From the NCBI GenBank assembly GCA_003153055.1, contig PMBV01000372.1:770-19123 (forward strand): 18,354 bases of DNA, written 5' to 3'. Position numbers and translations under genes: made by a program. The notes under the pieces were generated by a model that saw nothing but the letters and a program-made list of their open reading frames with translations, was not told the DNA's origin and did no database searches. This document shows positions 1-7,932 of this stretch, piece after piece. The stretch's first letter is position 1; each line of letters begins with the position of its first letter. The DNA comes from Myxococcales bacterium. GTDB taxonomy: Bacteria; Myxococcota; Myxococcia; Myxococcales; Myxococcaceae.

Positions 1-488
1 CGCCGAGGAGTCGGTGGCTCGGTCGCGTCGACGATGCTCCGGGCGAGCGCGAAGGAATAGCCGGCCCGGGCCAGCGTGGCGAGCTGCCGTTGCCTCACCT
101 CTCGTGCCACCACCGGCGTGCGCGAGTACGGCCCCAGACGCTTCTTACGGGCCAGCACCCAGGCCGCGGCCTCTTCGTCCTCGGCGGAGCTCCGCGAGTG
201 CGCCGCCACCAACGCTCGATCGAGTCCCTTCTGCTGGAGCTTCTGGGCGATCGCCCGACTGCTCCTTCCGCCGCGGCGCAGCGAGCCTGCCTTGGCCTCG
301 GCGAGCCGGGCGTCATCGAGGTAACCCGCCCTGATCAGGCGCTCGAGCACCTTTTGCACCAGGGCCCGCGCCGCGTCGAGGTCGCCACCCTTGTCGCGAA
401 TCACCCGCTGGCACTTCCGCACCAGCACCCGATCAAGCTGCTTCACCGAAGGCACGTACCTGCCCAGGTAGAAGAGGGCTGAGTTCAT
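1..488 (-). CDS. recX: Regulatory protein RecX (3' end cut by the window edge)
   Basis: RecX proteins bind RecA filaments and modulate recombination and the SOS response in the cytoplasm. The reading frame starts at an ATG at 488 and is open to position 1, giving 162 visible codons. The N-terminus MNSALFYLGRYVPSVKQLDR matches the first three-helix RecX module (A-L-x-x-L-x-R...S-x-x-x-L). GYLDDARLAEAKAGSLRRGG and the following AIAQKLQQKGLD form the second module, and RAGYSFALARSIVDA matches the start of the last helix repeat. The length suggests only a few C-terminal residues are missing. RecA normally lies close to recX, but nothing upstream here encodes it; the neighbour is a divergent lipoprotein gene. 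No strong Shine-Dalgarno sequence precedes the start, and the frame is also open upstream, so a longer start is possible. The family call is from motif recognition only. Confidence 0.82.
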   Translation of the reverse strand, partial: MNSALFYLGRYVPSVKQLDRVLVRKCQRVIRDKGGDLDAARALVQKVLERLIRAGYLDDARLAEAKAGSLRRGGRSSRAIAQKLQQKGLDRALVAAHSRSSAEDEEAAAWVLARKKRLGPYSRTPVVAREVRQRQLATLARAGYSFALARSIVDATEPPTPR

Positions 489-610
489 CAACGATGTCTC
501 ACAGATGCGACGCATGCGCGCCCCTCATAGCAGGGAGAGCCGACGTACGAGGCAGGGCGAAACGGATTTTTCTTGCTCGCCAGCGAAGCATCGAAGAAGT
601 CGCAGGGACC

Positions 611-1156
611 ATGCACAAGTTCATGCTCGTCGTGATGCTTGCTCTTGCCGCCGCCTGCAACCCGGCCAGCCCCGAGCTGTACAACCTTGCCATTGATCAA
701 TTCTCGTTACCCGACGCCTGCTACACGAGTGGTGGGAGAACCGTGCCGACGTCCAGGACGACGGCGGAGCCTCCGAAGTTCCTTCAGGTCTCGGTGTGGG
801 ACGGGTCCAGCGGCGAGGCCTACATGACAGTCGAGTCGTCGGCGATCTCGCAGTCCATGGGCGCCGCGGAGAGCGTCTCGATCGGCGGCATGCTCACCGG
901 GAAGAAGGGCAGCGGCGGATGGACCTTCGATTCCGAGACCGTCACGACCCAGACGATGGGCAGCGCCGTCCTGACCACCGACAAGAAGGTCTCCCTCACC
1001 TTCGACCGCGGACTCGCGTTCAAAGGCAAGGGCACCCTCTCGTCCTCGACCTCATGCACCGGCACGGGCTGCCCCACGAATGGCGACCCATCGTGCTCGG
1101 TGGACCTCACGGTGCATGGCACGCAGATCGAGGTCACCTATCAGAAGGCGCCCTGA
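611..1156 (+). CDS. Small hypothetical lipoprotein
   Basis: Function is not recognised. The protein of 181 residues begins with a short basic start and a hydrophobic stretch ending in a lipobox (LAAAC, lipid-bearing Cys16), so it is most likely a membrane-anchored lipoprotein exported by Sec. The mature part is rich in Ser, Thr and Gly and contains four more cysteines (Cys37, 149, 154, 162), suggesting one or two disulfides in the periplasm or on the surface. The pattern of alternating polar and hydrophobic residues in positions 55-175 suggests a beta fold. The frame is open back to 494, but the start at 611 is chosen because it places the signal peptide at the N-terminus. AGGG lies only a few bases before it. 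It is convergent with the SGNH hydrolase gene (12-nt gap). It resembles orphan lipoproteins common in myxobacteria; no homologue family is claimed. Confidence 0.72.
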   Translation: MHKFMLVVMLALAAACNPASPELYNLAIDQFSLPDACYTSGGRTVPTSRTTAEPPKFLQVSVWDGSSGEAYMTVESSAISQSMGAAESVSIGGMLTGKKGSGGWTFDSETVTTQTMGSAVLTTDKKVSLTFDRGLAFKGKGTLSSSTSCTGTGCPTNGDPSCSVDLTVHGTQIEVTYQKAP

Positions 1157-1168
1157 GATCGACGCGCC

Positions 1169-2890
1169 TCACGGCACCGTCACGCACGTGGCGTCGGTGG
1201 CCGGACACTTCGAGCAGTCTTGGTCCGGGTCCATGCACCGATGCACTGAGAGCACCCCGGTCTTGGGCTGACTCGATCGGGCCGAGTCGAGGACGAGGAA
1301 ATAGGTCCCCGGCGAGAACTTCCGCTGGACCATGAACCCCGCCGAGACGCAGTTCGCGGCGTCGAGGCTGTTCTTGAAGAGCGCGACGGAGACGTGCTGG
1401 GCCTTCGCGCACGTCGGCTCCGAGCAGTCTCCCGTGACCGCCAAGGCCCTCAGCGAGACCTCCGAGGCGACGTCGAGGCGAAAGACCGTCTCGTTGCCGT
1501 CGAGGCCCGACTCCCCTCCGCACGCGGTGTAGTCCGAGAGGTGCCCCGCCTCCGGTCCCGACGTCGGGGAGGCGTGGGCGAAGGGCACCGAGGGGATGAC
1601 GATCGGAGCGCTCGCGGTCCCCTGTCCTTCAACGCGCGGCGGATCCGGATCGATCGACACCGCCCCCTCGGCGAAGACGCGGCGGAGCTTGTCGAGCACC
1701 TCGAGCGTGCGAAGGCCCCGCAGGTTGCGGCCGTACTGGAGGTTCGGCGCGGTGAAGACACACTCGCCCTTCGGCGACGCGGCGGGGTGGATGTCGTCCC
1801 AGAAGGCGGGAGCAGGGTTCGGGGTACCCTTCGCGAAGGTCTCGGAAGCGGTGATCGCCAGCCCCTCCAGCTCGGAGTAGGCGTCGATGGTCGGTAGCCG
1901 CTTCGCGACCGCGATGGCACGCACGACGGCGCCCGCCGCGGGGCTGTACCAGAGGCTCTGGGCCGAGCGCCCCGGAATCGGCGGGATGTAGGTCAGCACC
2001 GGAACGATGCCGCGCGCGGAGAGGTACTCGGCCGCCTGCAGCGCCTTGCCCGCGAAGTCCCTCAGGACATCTCCGGCGTGCCCGTTGTGAATGCCCGGGC
2101 TTCCCCCGATGTCGTTGCTGCCCAGCATGTAGACGGCGAAGCGAGGCGGGGCGGCCGTCATCTCGGACAGCTCCTTCTCGATCGGCGTGGCCCCGTCGTA
2201 CCCGACATCGTTGTCTGGTTTGAGCGGCCAGAAGGAGTCGACCGACACGACCGCCGACCACGAGTTCCGGTCCCACGAGGTCGTCGTACCAGGGTGGTCG
2301 GGGCGCCCGCCGGACATCGTCACGGTGTCGAAGTACGAGATGGTGGCCCCGAGCTCGGAGCGCCCGCCGAGGTCGATCGTCGCCTTCTCCGCCGCGGCGA
2401 AGCACCCGAGCGCCCCGCTCGCGCCGCCGCCCGCGGTGATCGAGTCGCCGATCTTCATGAAGGCCTGGTTCGAGCGCGCCGTGTCCAGGGCGGCGATCGC
2501 GCGGAGGTTGTCGGCGACCTCTCGGGTCACTCCCACGACGTTGTAGGCGCTCATCGGGCCCCCGTCGGTCGAGGACCGGCCGGTGTCAGTGCCGCCGTCT
2601 CGCTGCCCGACGCTGGTCGTCCCCGAGTCAGAGGAGGCGCTCGTGCCCGAGTCAGAGGAGGCGCTCGTGCCTGAGTCAGAAGAGGCGCTCGTGCCTGAGT
2701 CAGAAGAGGCGCTCGTACCTGAGTCAGAAGAGATACTCGTGCGGGAGCCAGAAGGGGTCGTCCCCGAGTCGGCTGGCGGGTCGACCGCCAGGAGATCGGC
2801 CGCCAGTCCAGCGCCACAAGAAGACGCTCCCAGCACGAGGACTGAGAGCGTCAGGATTCGTCGTCTGAGTATTGAGGGTTTGCGCGTCAT
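1169..2890 (-). CDS. SGNH/GDSL-type hydrolase lipoprotein with Ser-Asp repeat linker and C-terminal domain
   Basis: This is a predicted secreted, lipid-anchored esterase/lipase-type hydrolase of 573 residues. A signal peptide ends in a lipobox-like LGASSC (Cys25). Residues 40-112 form a low-complexity linker built from the octamer SDSGTSAS. The catalytic domain spans about 120-400. Block I is KIGDSITAG with nucleophile Ser150, the block III-like motif is LGSNDIGG (256-263), and the block V motif is DDIHP with Asp365/His368. These are the serine, oxyanion-hole Asn and Asp/His elements of the SGNH family. A C-terminal domain of about 120 residues with several cysteines has the look of a pre-peptidase C-terminal beta domain (FSPGTYFLVLDSA). 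The substrate cannot be read from sequence; acyl-sugar, polysaccharide acetyl esters or lipids are possible. It is divergent from the GT-C gene. No clear Shine-Dalgarno precedes the ATG. Confidence 0.8.
   Translation of the reverse strand: MTRKPSILRRRILTLSVLVLGASSCGAGLAADLLAVDPPADSGTTPSGSRTSISSDSGTSASSDSGTSASSDSGTSASSDSGTSASSDSGTTSVGQRDGGTDTGRSSTDGGPMSAYNVVGVTREVADNLRAIAALDTARSNQAFMKIGDSITAGGGASGALGCFAAAEKATIDLGGRSELGATISYFDTVTMSGGRPDHPGTTTSWDRNSWSAVVSVDSFWPLKPDNDVGYDGATPIEKELSEMTAAPPRFAVYMLGSNDIGGSPGIHNGHAGDVLRDFAGKALQAAEYLSARGIVPVLTYIPPIPGRSAQSLWYSPAAGAVVRAIAVAKRLPTIDAYSELEGLAITASETFAKGTPNPAPAFWDDIHPAASPKGECVFTAPNLQYGRNLRGLRTLEVLDKLRRVFAEGAVSIDPDPPRVEGQGTASAPIVIPSVPFAHASPTSGPEAGHLSDYTACGGESGLDGNETVFRLDVASEVSLRALAVTGDCSEPTCAKAQHVSVALFKNSLDAANCVSAGFMVQRKFSPGTYFLVLDSARSSQPKTGVLSVHRCMDPDQDCSKCPATDATCVTVP
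2625..2744. repeat. 24-bp coding tandem repeat (five units, a sixth degenerate)
   Basis: Five adjacent 24-bp units begin at 2625, 2649, 2673, 2697 and 2721, each starting GAGTCAGA(G/A)GAGG or a close variant, with a decayed sixth copy from 2745. Units differ by one to a few bases. The array lies in frame in the SGNH hydrolase gene and encodes a Ser-Asp-Gly-Thr octapeptide linker between the lipid anchor and the enzyme domain. Unit number changes by replication slippage would stay in frame. Confidence 0.92.
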
Positions 2891-2959
2891 GTTTCAGTAG
2901 TACGGCATTGACGACGCTCACGCCACGAGAGACTCCCTGGCAGGACAGGGCGATATCAG

Positions 2960-2977
2960 AGCACAACAGCTTGTGCT
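2960..2977. promoter_or_regulatory. Inverted repeat in the divergent intergenic region (possible operator)
   Basis: AGCACAA, four bases CAGC, then TTGTGCT form a perfect 7-bp inverted repeat. It sits 28 bp before the GT-C start and 70 bp before the hydrolase start, in the 114-bp spacer shared by the two divergent genes. It overlaps a second small dyad (ACAGC/GCTGT). A weak -35-like TTGTGC falls on its right arm with an AATACT about 16 bp downstream. No T-run follows, so an operator is more likely than a terminator. No regulator is identified. Confidence 0.35.
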
Positions 2978-3004
2978 GTCGGACAATGGATCAATACTCG
3001 CCGC

Positions 3005-4561
3005 ATGTGTGCAACGGACCGAGAGGTGCTCCCTTCGGCGCGGCGCGGGCCAGCACGGTGGCTCGAGGCGCTGGTGCTGGCGCCCGCGGTGCTGGTGACG
3101 CTCTGGTTCCACGCTTCGGTCTTCTTCCTGCGGTGGTCAGACGAGAACGTGCACCTCTACGTCGCGCGGCGCGTGGCCGAGGGGGCCGTACTGTACCGCG
3201 ACATTCACAGCGCGCGTCCGCCCCTGGCGCTGGCGCCGCTCGCTCTTGGCCTCTGGGCCGGGGTACCGCCACTGTGGGTGGCCCGGGGCTCGCTGGTGCT
3301 GGTGGTGCTCGCGACCGCGGCGATGTTGCGGTGGGCGGGCCGGCGCCTGTTCGGCCCGTGGCAGGGCGTCGCCGCGGCGGCGCTCTTCCTCCTCGCGCCT
3401 GAGGTGTACGCCCGGAGCTCGTGGACGGGCATTCACCTCGTCGCCCTGGGAGGCCTCGTCTGCGCGGTGCTCGCATGGAGAGGGCGCGCGCTCGGCGCCG
3501 GCCTCGCAGGAGGGCTGGCGCTCGCCGCCGGGCAGCACGCGGCGGTGCTCGTGGCGGGCGCGGCGTTGATCGTCATGCTCCGCCGGCGCGCGGGGCTCGT
3601 CCGCTTCGTCGCGGGCACGACGCTGGGCTTGATCGGCCCACTGGGTTTCGCGGCGCTCTTCTCCGGGCCCGGCGCCGTCTGGGAGGATCTGATCGGCCGT
3701 CACCTGTACCACCTCGAGGCGGCGACCTCGGCGGCCGAAGGCGACCTGGGCTTCTTTCTCGGCTCCGCGCTGCTCGAGAACCTGCCCTGGCTCGCCCTCG
3801 CCGTGGCGAGCGGGCTGATGCCCGAGCCTGGCGATGGCGCGCAGGACGCGAGGCGCGCGCGATGGGTGTTCGCCGCGCTGGCTGCGGCGCACCTCACCAC
3901 CGTGACGGCGATGACCGGAGGCCTCATCCTCTACGCGTTTCCCGCGGTACCACTGGTGTCGCTCCTGGCGGGAGACGGCCTCGTGCGCCTGGTGAGGTGG
4001 GCCCGTTCCGGCGTGGCATGGCCGCGACGTGGCCTTGTCGTGGCGGCGGCGTTGACCATCGCCCTCGCGATGAGCTGGCACGTCGCGCGCCAGCGGTACC
4101 GGGAGCGCGACCATCGCGTCTACTCGCCCTTTCCGTACGTACGTCAGGTCCAGATGTCACGGCTGCAGCGGCTCACCGTGACTTCGCGGGTGGCCGAGCT
4201 GGTGACGCCGCGCTTGCGAGAGGGCGACACCCTCTCTGGCTACCCGACGCTCGCGAGCGCCGTCGCCCTCGAGCTCAACCGCCGGCTCGCTGGCGAACTG
4301 GCGGATCTCGCCCCGCGGTGGATGCAGCTCGGCCTCGTGTCGCGGGAGTCGGTCATCGAGCGCATCGAGGCCGACCACGTGCGCGTCTTCGTGGCCCAGG
4401 CTGGCTCGCTCGAGGCCAACCCGACGTTCAAGGGCTACCTCGCTCGGTGCTACGAGCCTCCCCAGGTCATCGAGCGGACACGGGGCGAGGGCGGGGGCAT
4501 TCCCCGGGTGAACGTCTTCGTCCACGTCGACGGCGAGTGCGGCACGCCAACTCGTCAGTAG
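3005..4561 (+). CDS. GT-C fold membrane glycosyltransferase (family 39/ArnT-like)
   Basis: This is a multi-pass inner-membrane protein of 518 residues likely to transfer a sugar from a polyprenyl-phosphate donor to an envelope acceptor outside the membrane. The first membrane segment (about 20-42) is followed by WSDENVHLYVARRVAEGAVL, whose acidic pair Asp46-Glu47 sits where GT-C enzymes carry their catalytic acid. YRDIHSARPPL (64-74) is the usual Y-x-D-x...(K/R)-P-P-L signature of this class. Many further Leu/Ala/Val-rich membrane segments run to about residue 350, and a soluble C-terminal domain of about 150 residues ends the protein. Acceptor and donor are unknown. It ends 2 bp before the convergent envelope-protein gene. 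The ATG at 3005 lacks a clear Shine-Dalgarno sequence, so the start is less certain than the family. Confidence 0.78.
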   Translation: MCATDREVLPSARRGPARWLEALVLAPAVLVTLWFHASVFFLRWSDENVHLYVARRVAEGAVLYRDIHSARPPLALAPLALGLWAGVPPLWVARGSLVLVVLATAAMLRWAGRRLFGPWQGVAAAALFLLAPEVYARSSWTGIHLVALGGLVCAVLAWRGRALGAGLAGGLALAAGQHAAVLVAGAALIVMLRRRAGLVRFVAGTTLGLIGPLGFAALFSGPGAVWEDLIGRHLYHLEAATSAAEGDLGFFLGSALLENLPWLALAVASGLMPEPGDGAQDARRARWVFAALAAAHLTTVTAMTGGLILYAFPAVPLVSLLAGDGLVRLVRWARSGVAWPRRGLVVAAALTIALAMSWHVARQRYRERDHRVYSPFPYVRQVQMSRLQRLTVTSRVAELVTPRLREGDTLSGYPTLASAVALELNRRLAGELADLAPRWMQLGLVSRESVIERIEADHVRVFVAQAGSLEANPTFKGYLARCYEPPQVIERTRGEGGGIPRVNVFVHVDGECGTPTRQ

Positions 4562-4563
4562 GC

Positions 4564-5472
4564 TCACAGCCTGAGGCCCCAGGACGCTGAGAGCTGGAAG
4601 TTGGGGCCTGACACGCCGACGCCGCCCGTGCCGTCGACGCGCCCGCGCACCCCCACGAGGACGCTCCCGCCCTCGATGCCCACCAGGACGACGAGCCGAT
4701 CCCACTGTACGCCGAACTGACCGAACGCCATCGGCCCGAGCCAGACGCCGGCGACCGAGGCCCCCGTGGCGAGCGCGGAGTCCCTCGGCGCCCCGGTGAC
4801 CCGCGCGGAGCCCATTCGCACCCCGATCCCCCCCTCGAGGACGAGCCACGGGTGCGAGAGGCCCACGACGCCGTAGAGGCTCCCTCCGATGGTGTCGACG
4901 GTAAGGAGGCCCAGGGCGTTGGTCACCTCGGCGTGCTCGGCCCGAAGATCGACCCCGACGCCGAGCAGCCCTGGCCGCCAGCCGAGTCGCGCGCCGCCGC
5001 CCCAGAGCCACAGCGCCATCGAGGGGAAGCGCCGCCCTCCCCCGATGACCTCGGCCCTGAATGGCATCGTTGTCTTGCGAGCGACCTCCGCGACGACCTC
5101 CCTGGCGGCGATCGTGGGCAGGTCCTTGGTGGGCGGCACGCGCTCGTCAGTGAGCAAGAGTTCGCTCCAGCTCGCCTCGACCAGCTCGACCAACGCCAGC
5201 GCGACGGTCCGGGCGCGCGCGGCGGGGGGCACGCCGGTGAGGTCGACGCGGCGGACGAGCGTCTTCCGGGTCAGCGGGTCGTCCACCGAGACGACGCTGA
5301 GGGAGCCCCGGCACTCGACCATCGCCGAGAGCTCGACGTCGGACGGCGCGCGGGTGAGCTCCAGCGCGGCGATGCGGTGGATCTCCTCGGCCGACGGGGC
5401 GGGGCCACACTGCTCCACCGAGACTCTGAGGTTCGCTGCCGAGAGGAGCGCGACGACGGCAACCTCGATCAT
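4564..5472 (-). CDS. Probable envelope beta-rich protein, third gene of the sigma/FecR operon
   Basis: The protein has 302 residues and no recognised name. A short hydrophobic N-terminus (MIEVAVVALLSAANLRVSVE) may be a weak signal peptide. Residues 20-125 look like a small alpha/beta domain with two cysteines (QCGP and VECRG). From about 140 to the end, short alternating hydrophobic strands rich in Gly, Val and Leu, with the final FQLSASWGLRL, look like an outer-membrane barrel or similar beta sheet. Its ATG overlaps the stop of the FecR-like gene (ATGA, 4 nt), so it is almost certainly translated with it. Sigma-FecR-unknown trios with this order are common in myxobacteria. A role as surface output or sensor of that pathway is inference. 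Confidence 0.68.
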   Translation of the reverse strand: MIEVAVVALLSAANLRVSVEQCGPAPSAEEIHRIAALELTRAPSDVELSAMVECRGSLSVVSVDDPLTRKTLVRRVDLTGVPPAARARTVALALVELVEASWSELLLTDERVPPTKDLPTIAAREVVAEVARKTTMPFRAEVIGGGRRFPSMALWLWGGGARLGWRPGLLGVGVDLRAEHAEVTNALGLLTVDTIGGSLYGVVGLSHPWLVLEGGIGVRMGSARVTGAPRDSALATGASVAGVWLGPMAFGQFGVQWDRLVVLVGIEGGSVLVGVRGRVDGTGGVGVSGPNFQLSASWGLRL

Positions 5473-6575
5473 TCCAGCCCGCCGTGGCGCCGCACGGCCC
5501 GGAGCCGAGTGCCGGCGGGGTAGGTGGCCTCGTACTCGACGGCAAGGGCCCGGGCGTGGGCCACGTCGCCCGCGCGCGACGCCGCCTCCACCTCGCGGGC
5601 CAAGGCATCTTCGGCCAGCGGCGCGGCAGGCGCGAGCTTGCGGGCCCGAGCGAAGGCGTCGGCGGCCTCGCGCGGGCGGCCCAGCTCGTCGAGCAGCACT
5701 CGACCCAGGGTGAAGGCAGCCAGCGCCGCGCGAGGGTCTGCCGAGTGAGTCTCCACGACTCGCTCGAGCGGAGCCAGGGCCTCGAGCGGGTGGTGGCTCA
5801 AGCGGGCCACGTCGGCGGCGAGGAGCAACTCCTGCGTCTCGTCTCGGGGCGGCTCGCGGCTCGCCTGCAGGGCGTCGAAGGCCTTGGCGTAGTCACCCAG
5901 CTCGGCGAGCCGTCTCCACTCGGGCGGTCGCCACTGCTTCTTCGGGCGGCGCACCTCGTGACCGTGAGACGACGCGGCCACCGAGCCCGCGTCGTGCGAT
6001 GGCGCGGCCGGCTCAACCGCGAGGTCCGGCGGTGCGGGCTCCTCGGGTGGTGCCGGCTCTTCAGGGCGGGCCGGAGGAAACGCCTCGCGCTCGCCGTCGG
6101 ACAAGAGGCGCTCTCCTCCCGGCCAACGGACTCGAACCCGGCCGTGCTCGACGGCCACCCGCACGCCGTCGCCGGTGTCCTCGACCAAGAACCGCGTACC
6201 CACCACCTCGACCACGACGTCGCGCGCGCGCACCCGGAAGGGGTGACCAGCCGGCTGGGGCGGAACGTCGAACCACGCCCCGCCACGCTTCAGCGCGACC
6301 TCGGTAGCGACGGAGTCGTCTTGCGCCGTCACCCACTCGGAGTCGGGCGAGCTCGGCGTCACCACCAGGTGAGGCGAGGCGAGCTTCAGCGCGACGGCCC
6401 CGGCGCCGACGAGGAGCACCACCGTCGCGGCGACACCGGAGGCCATCGCTCGCCGCCGCGCGGCGCGTTGCTTGGGAGCGATGCCGCTTCGAACGTGGCT
6501 CGCCCTGGCCTCGCTCCACCGGACCTTGACGTGCTGCCCGGCGCCCGTGAGGCGCCTCTCGAGCTCAGTCGGCAT
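5469..6575 (-). CDS. FecR-domain membrane protein with TPR-like C-terminus (probable anti-sigma/transducer)
   Basis: FecR-type proteins span the inner membrane and control a partner ECF sigma factor. This one has 368 residues. About 44 cytoplasmic residues are rich in Arg, one membrane helix spans about 45-65, and a FecR domain covers about 78-165 (the core RVRARDVVVEVVGTRFLVED is clear). A Pro/Glu linker (167-190) and a helical repeat region (215-355) that reads like tetratricopeptide repeats follow. The ATG at 6575 is chosen over longer open frame because GGAG lies 5 nt upstream, inside the sigma gene. It overlaps the sigma gene by 11 nt and the next gene by 4 nt, so translational coupling is likely. 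The TPR tail suggests binding of a periplasmic partner; no outer-membrane transporter is encoded nearby. Confidence 0.82.
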   Translation of the reverse strand: MPTELERRLTGAGQHVKVRWSEARASHVRSGIAPKQRAARRRAMASGVAATVVLLVGAGAVALKLASPHLVVTPSSPDSEWVTAQDDSVATEVALKRGGAWFDVPPQPAGHPFRVRARDVVVEVVGTRFLVEDTGDGVRVAVEHGRVRVRWPGGERLLSDGEREAFPPARPEEPAPPEEPAPPDLAVEPAAPSHDAGSVAASSHGHEVRRPKKQWRPPEWRRLAELGDYAKAFDALQASREPPRDETQELLLAADVARLSHHPLEALAPLERVVETHSADPRAALAAFTLGRVLLDELGRPREAADAFARARKLAPAAPLAEDALAREVEAASRAGDVAHARALAVEYEATYPAGTRLRAVRRHGGLE

Positions 6576-7095
6576 TGACGCTCCTCTCCACGTGCGCTCC
6601 GGCCCGGGCGATCCGTCGCTTGACGGTGGCCAGCGAGCAACCACAGGCCTCGGCCACTTCTTCCAGGCGCATGCCCTCGACGTGGCGGAGGGTCCAGGCG
6701 AGGCGCTCGTCGACCGGGACCTGCTCGAGCAGCTGGTACACCTGGGTGAGGAGCATTCGCTCTTCGGGGGTGGCCTGGGGCGAGGCGAGATCCTCGTCGG
6801 GGACGACCGTGTCATCGAAGCCGAGGAAGACGGCCAGCCGCCGTCGCTTGAGCCGCTTCCCCGCCAGCCGCACCGTCACCCTCGCCAGCCACGCGCGAAC
6901 GGCCTGGGGCTCGATGATCACGTCGAGCCTGCGGATCGCCAGCACGAAGACGTCCTGCACCAGGTCGTCGACCAGGTCGTCACGGCCCAGCATGCGGTAG
7001 GCGAGCGAGGCGACATAGGGGGCATGAGCGGCAAAGAGATCCCCCGCGTCCAACCGGACGCCGACCCCTGCCTCTCGAAACGAACTGGCCTTCAC
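6565..7095 (-). CDS. ECF-type RNA polymerase sigma factor
   Basis: This is a sigma-70-family protein of 176 residues that would direct RNA polymerase to a small regulon. Region 2 spans about 20-85, with FAAHAPYVASLAYRMLG and the DDLVDDLVQDVFVLAIRRL core-binding helix. Region 4 spans about 115-170, with LLEQVPVDERLAWTLRHVEG and a helix-turn-helix MRLEEVAEACGCSLATVKRR. Regions 1 and 3 are missing, as in ECF factors. The start is a GTG at 7095; no better ATG is seen. It heads the sigma-FecR-envelope operon, so it is probably held inactive by the FecR-like protein and may autoregulate. No ECF-type -35/-10 pair could be picked with confidence in the 82-bp spacer before it. The inducing signal is unknown. 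Confidence 0.9.
   Translation of the reverse strand: MKASSFREAGVGVRLDAGDLFAAHAPYVASLAYRMLGRDDLVDDLVQDVFVLAIRRLDVIIEPQAVRAWLARVTVRLAGKRLKRRRLAVFLGFDDTVVPDEDLASPQATPEERMLLTQVYQLLEQVPVDERLAWTLRHVEGMRLEEVAEACGCSLATVKRRIARAGAHVERSVNAD
6581..6589 (-). promoter_or_regulatory. Shine-Dalgarno sequence for the FecR-like gene
   Basis: On the minus strand the sequence reads GGAGAGGAG and its GGAG core ends 5 nt before the ATG at 6575. It lies within the final codons of the sigma gene. It fixes the start of the FecR-like protein and supports coupled translation. Confidence 0.7.
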
Positions 7096-7177
7096 GCCGT
7101 ACAGAGTGTGCCTCAGGCGGGCGATTTCGGCTCATGGATCCATTCTGGGTGGGTCGCGAAAGACGTAGACTCGGGGA

Positions 7178-7900
7178 ATGAGCCGCAAACCTGGAAAGCC
7201 GGCCGCCCTCCCCCGCTTCGAGGGCTTCGCCGACACGACGGCCTCCTTCTTCGGACAGCTCGCCCTCAACAACGAGCGGAGCTGGTTCGAGGAGCACCGC
7301 GAGCGCTTCCAGGGTGGTTGGCTGCGCCCCATGGAGGCGCTGTTGGGAGAGGTTCGCGAGCGGCTCCTGCGCACCTACCCTGGCGGCGCCCTCGGCCAGC
7401 CGAAGGTCTTCCGCATCCACCGCGACGTGCGCTTCAGCAAGGACAAGAGCCCCTACAAGACGAACATCGGAGGGATCCTGCCGCTCGCCCGAGAGGCCGC
7501 CGAGCGCTCGCAGATCGAGGTGCCCGCCGCGCTCTACTTCCACGTGAGCCACAGCGAGCTGTTCGCCGCCGCCGGCTCCTACGGGATGGATCCGCCGACG
7601 CTGGCGCGACATCGCAAGGCGCTCCTCGACGAGCGGAGCGGTCGTGAGCTCGACCGGATCGTCAAAGCCCTGCAGCGGCGATCGATGACCCTGGCGGCCA
7701 GGGAGAGCCTCAAGCGCACTCCGCCCGGTGTCGACCCCGCGCACCCCCGCGCCGAGCTCCTCAAGATGAAGGGGCTCATCGCGGTGACGACCAAGCTCGA
7801 CCGGCGACTGTTGACCAAGCGGGCGCTCGTCGATCGCCTGGTCGACTGCGCTCGGGCCTGCGCCCCGCTCAACCGGTGGCTCCTCAAGAACTGCTTCTGA
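7178..7900 (+). CDS. DUF2461 (TIGR02453) family protein
   Basis: The protein has 240 residues and belongs to a widespread family of unknown biochemical role. Family hallmarks are FEGFADTTASFFGQLALNNE with RSWFEEHRERF near the N-terminus, then PKVFRIHRDVRFSKDKSPYK around residues 80-100, which is the most conserved block. A later YFHVSHSELFAAAGSY segment also fits. No signal peptide or membrane segment is seen, so it is cytoplasmic. GGGGA lies just upstream of the ATG at 7178. It is divergent from the sigma gene (82-bp spacer) and convergent with the cytochrome gene, so it is probably a single-gene transcript. No function is proposed beyond the family. Confidence 0.88.
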   Translation: MSRKPGKPAALPRFEGFADTTASFFGQLALNNERSWFEEHRERFQGGWLRPMEALLGEVRERLLRTYPGGALGQPKVFRIHRDVRFSKDKSPYKTNIGGILPLAREAAERSQIEVPAALYFHVSHSELFAAAGSYGMDPPTLARHRKALLDERSGRELDRIVKALQRRSMTLAARESLKRTPPGVDPAHPRAELLKMKGLIAVTTKLDRRLLTKRALVDRLVDCARACAPLNRWLLKNCF

Positions 7901-7914
7901 AGCGCACCCAAGAC

Positions 7915-7932
7915 GAGCACGGCTCGGTGCTC
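7915..7932. terminator. Hairpin between convergent genes (weak terminator candidate)
   Basis: GAGCAC, six bases GGCTCG, then GTGCTC form a perfect 6-bp stem. It lies 14 nt after the DUF2461 stop and its right arm overlaps the stop codon of the convergent cytochrome gene. There is no T-run on either side, so intrinsic termination is doubtful. Confidence 0.35.

Noticed and set aside
2625..2744. Regular 24-bp repeats as a CRISPR array.
   Set aside because: There are no spacers between units, and the units are in frame within a gene and encode a linker.
6128..6140. A tRNA T-loop-like motif (GGTTCGAGTCC on the minus strand).
   Set aside because: It lies inside the FecR-like coding sequence with no matching acceptor, D or anticodon arms around it.
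5484..6578. A 364-codon open frame on the plus strand.
   Set aside because: It is antisense to the FecR-like gene, which has clear domains, a ribosome site and operon overlaps. Long antisense frames are common in such GC-rich DNA.
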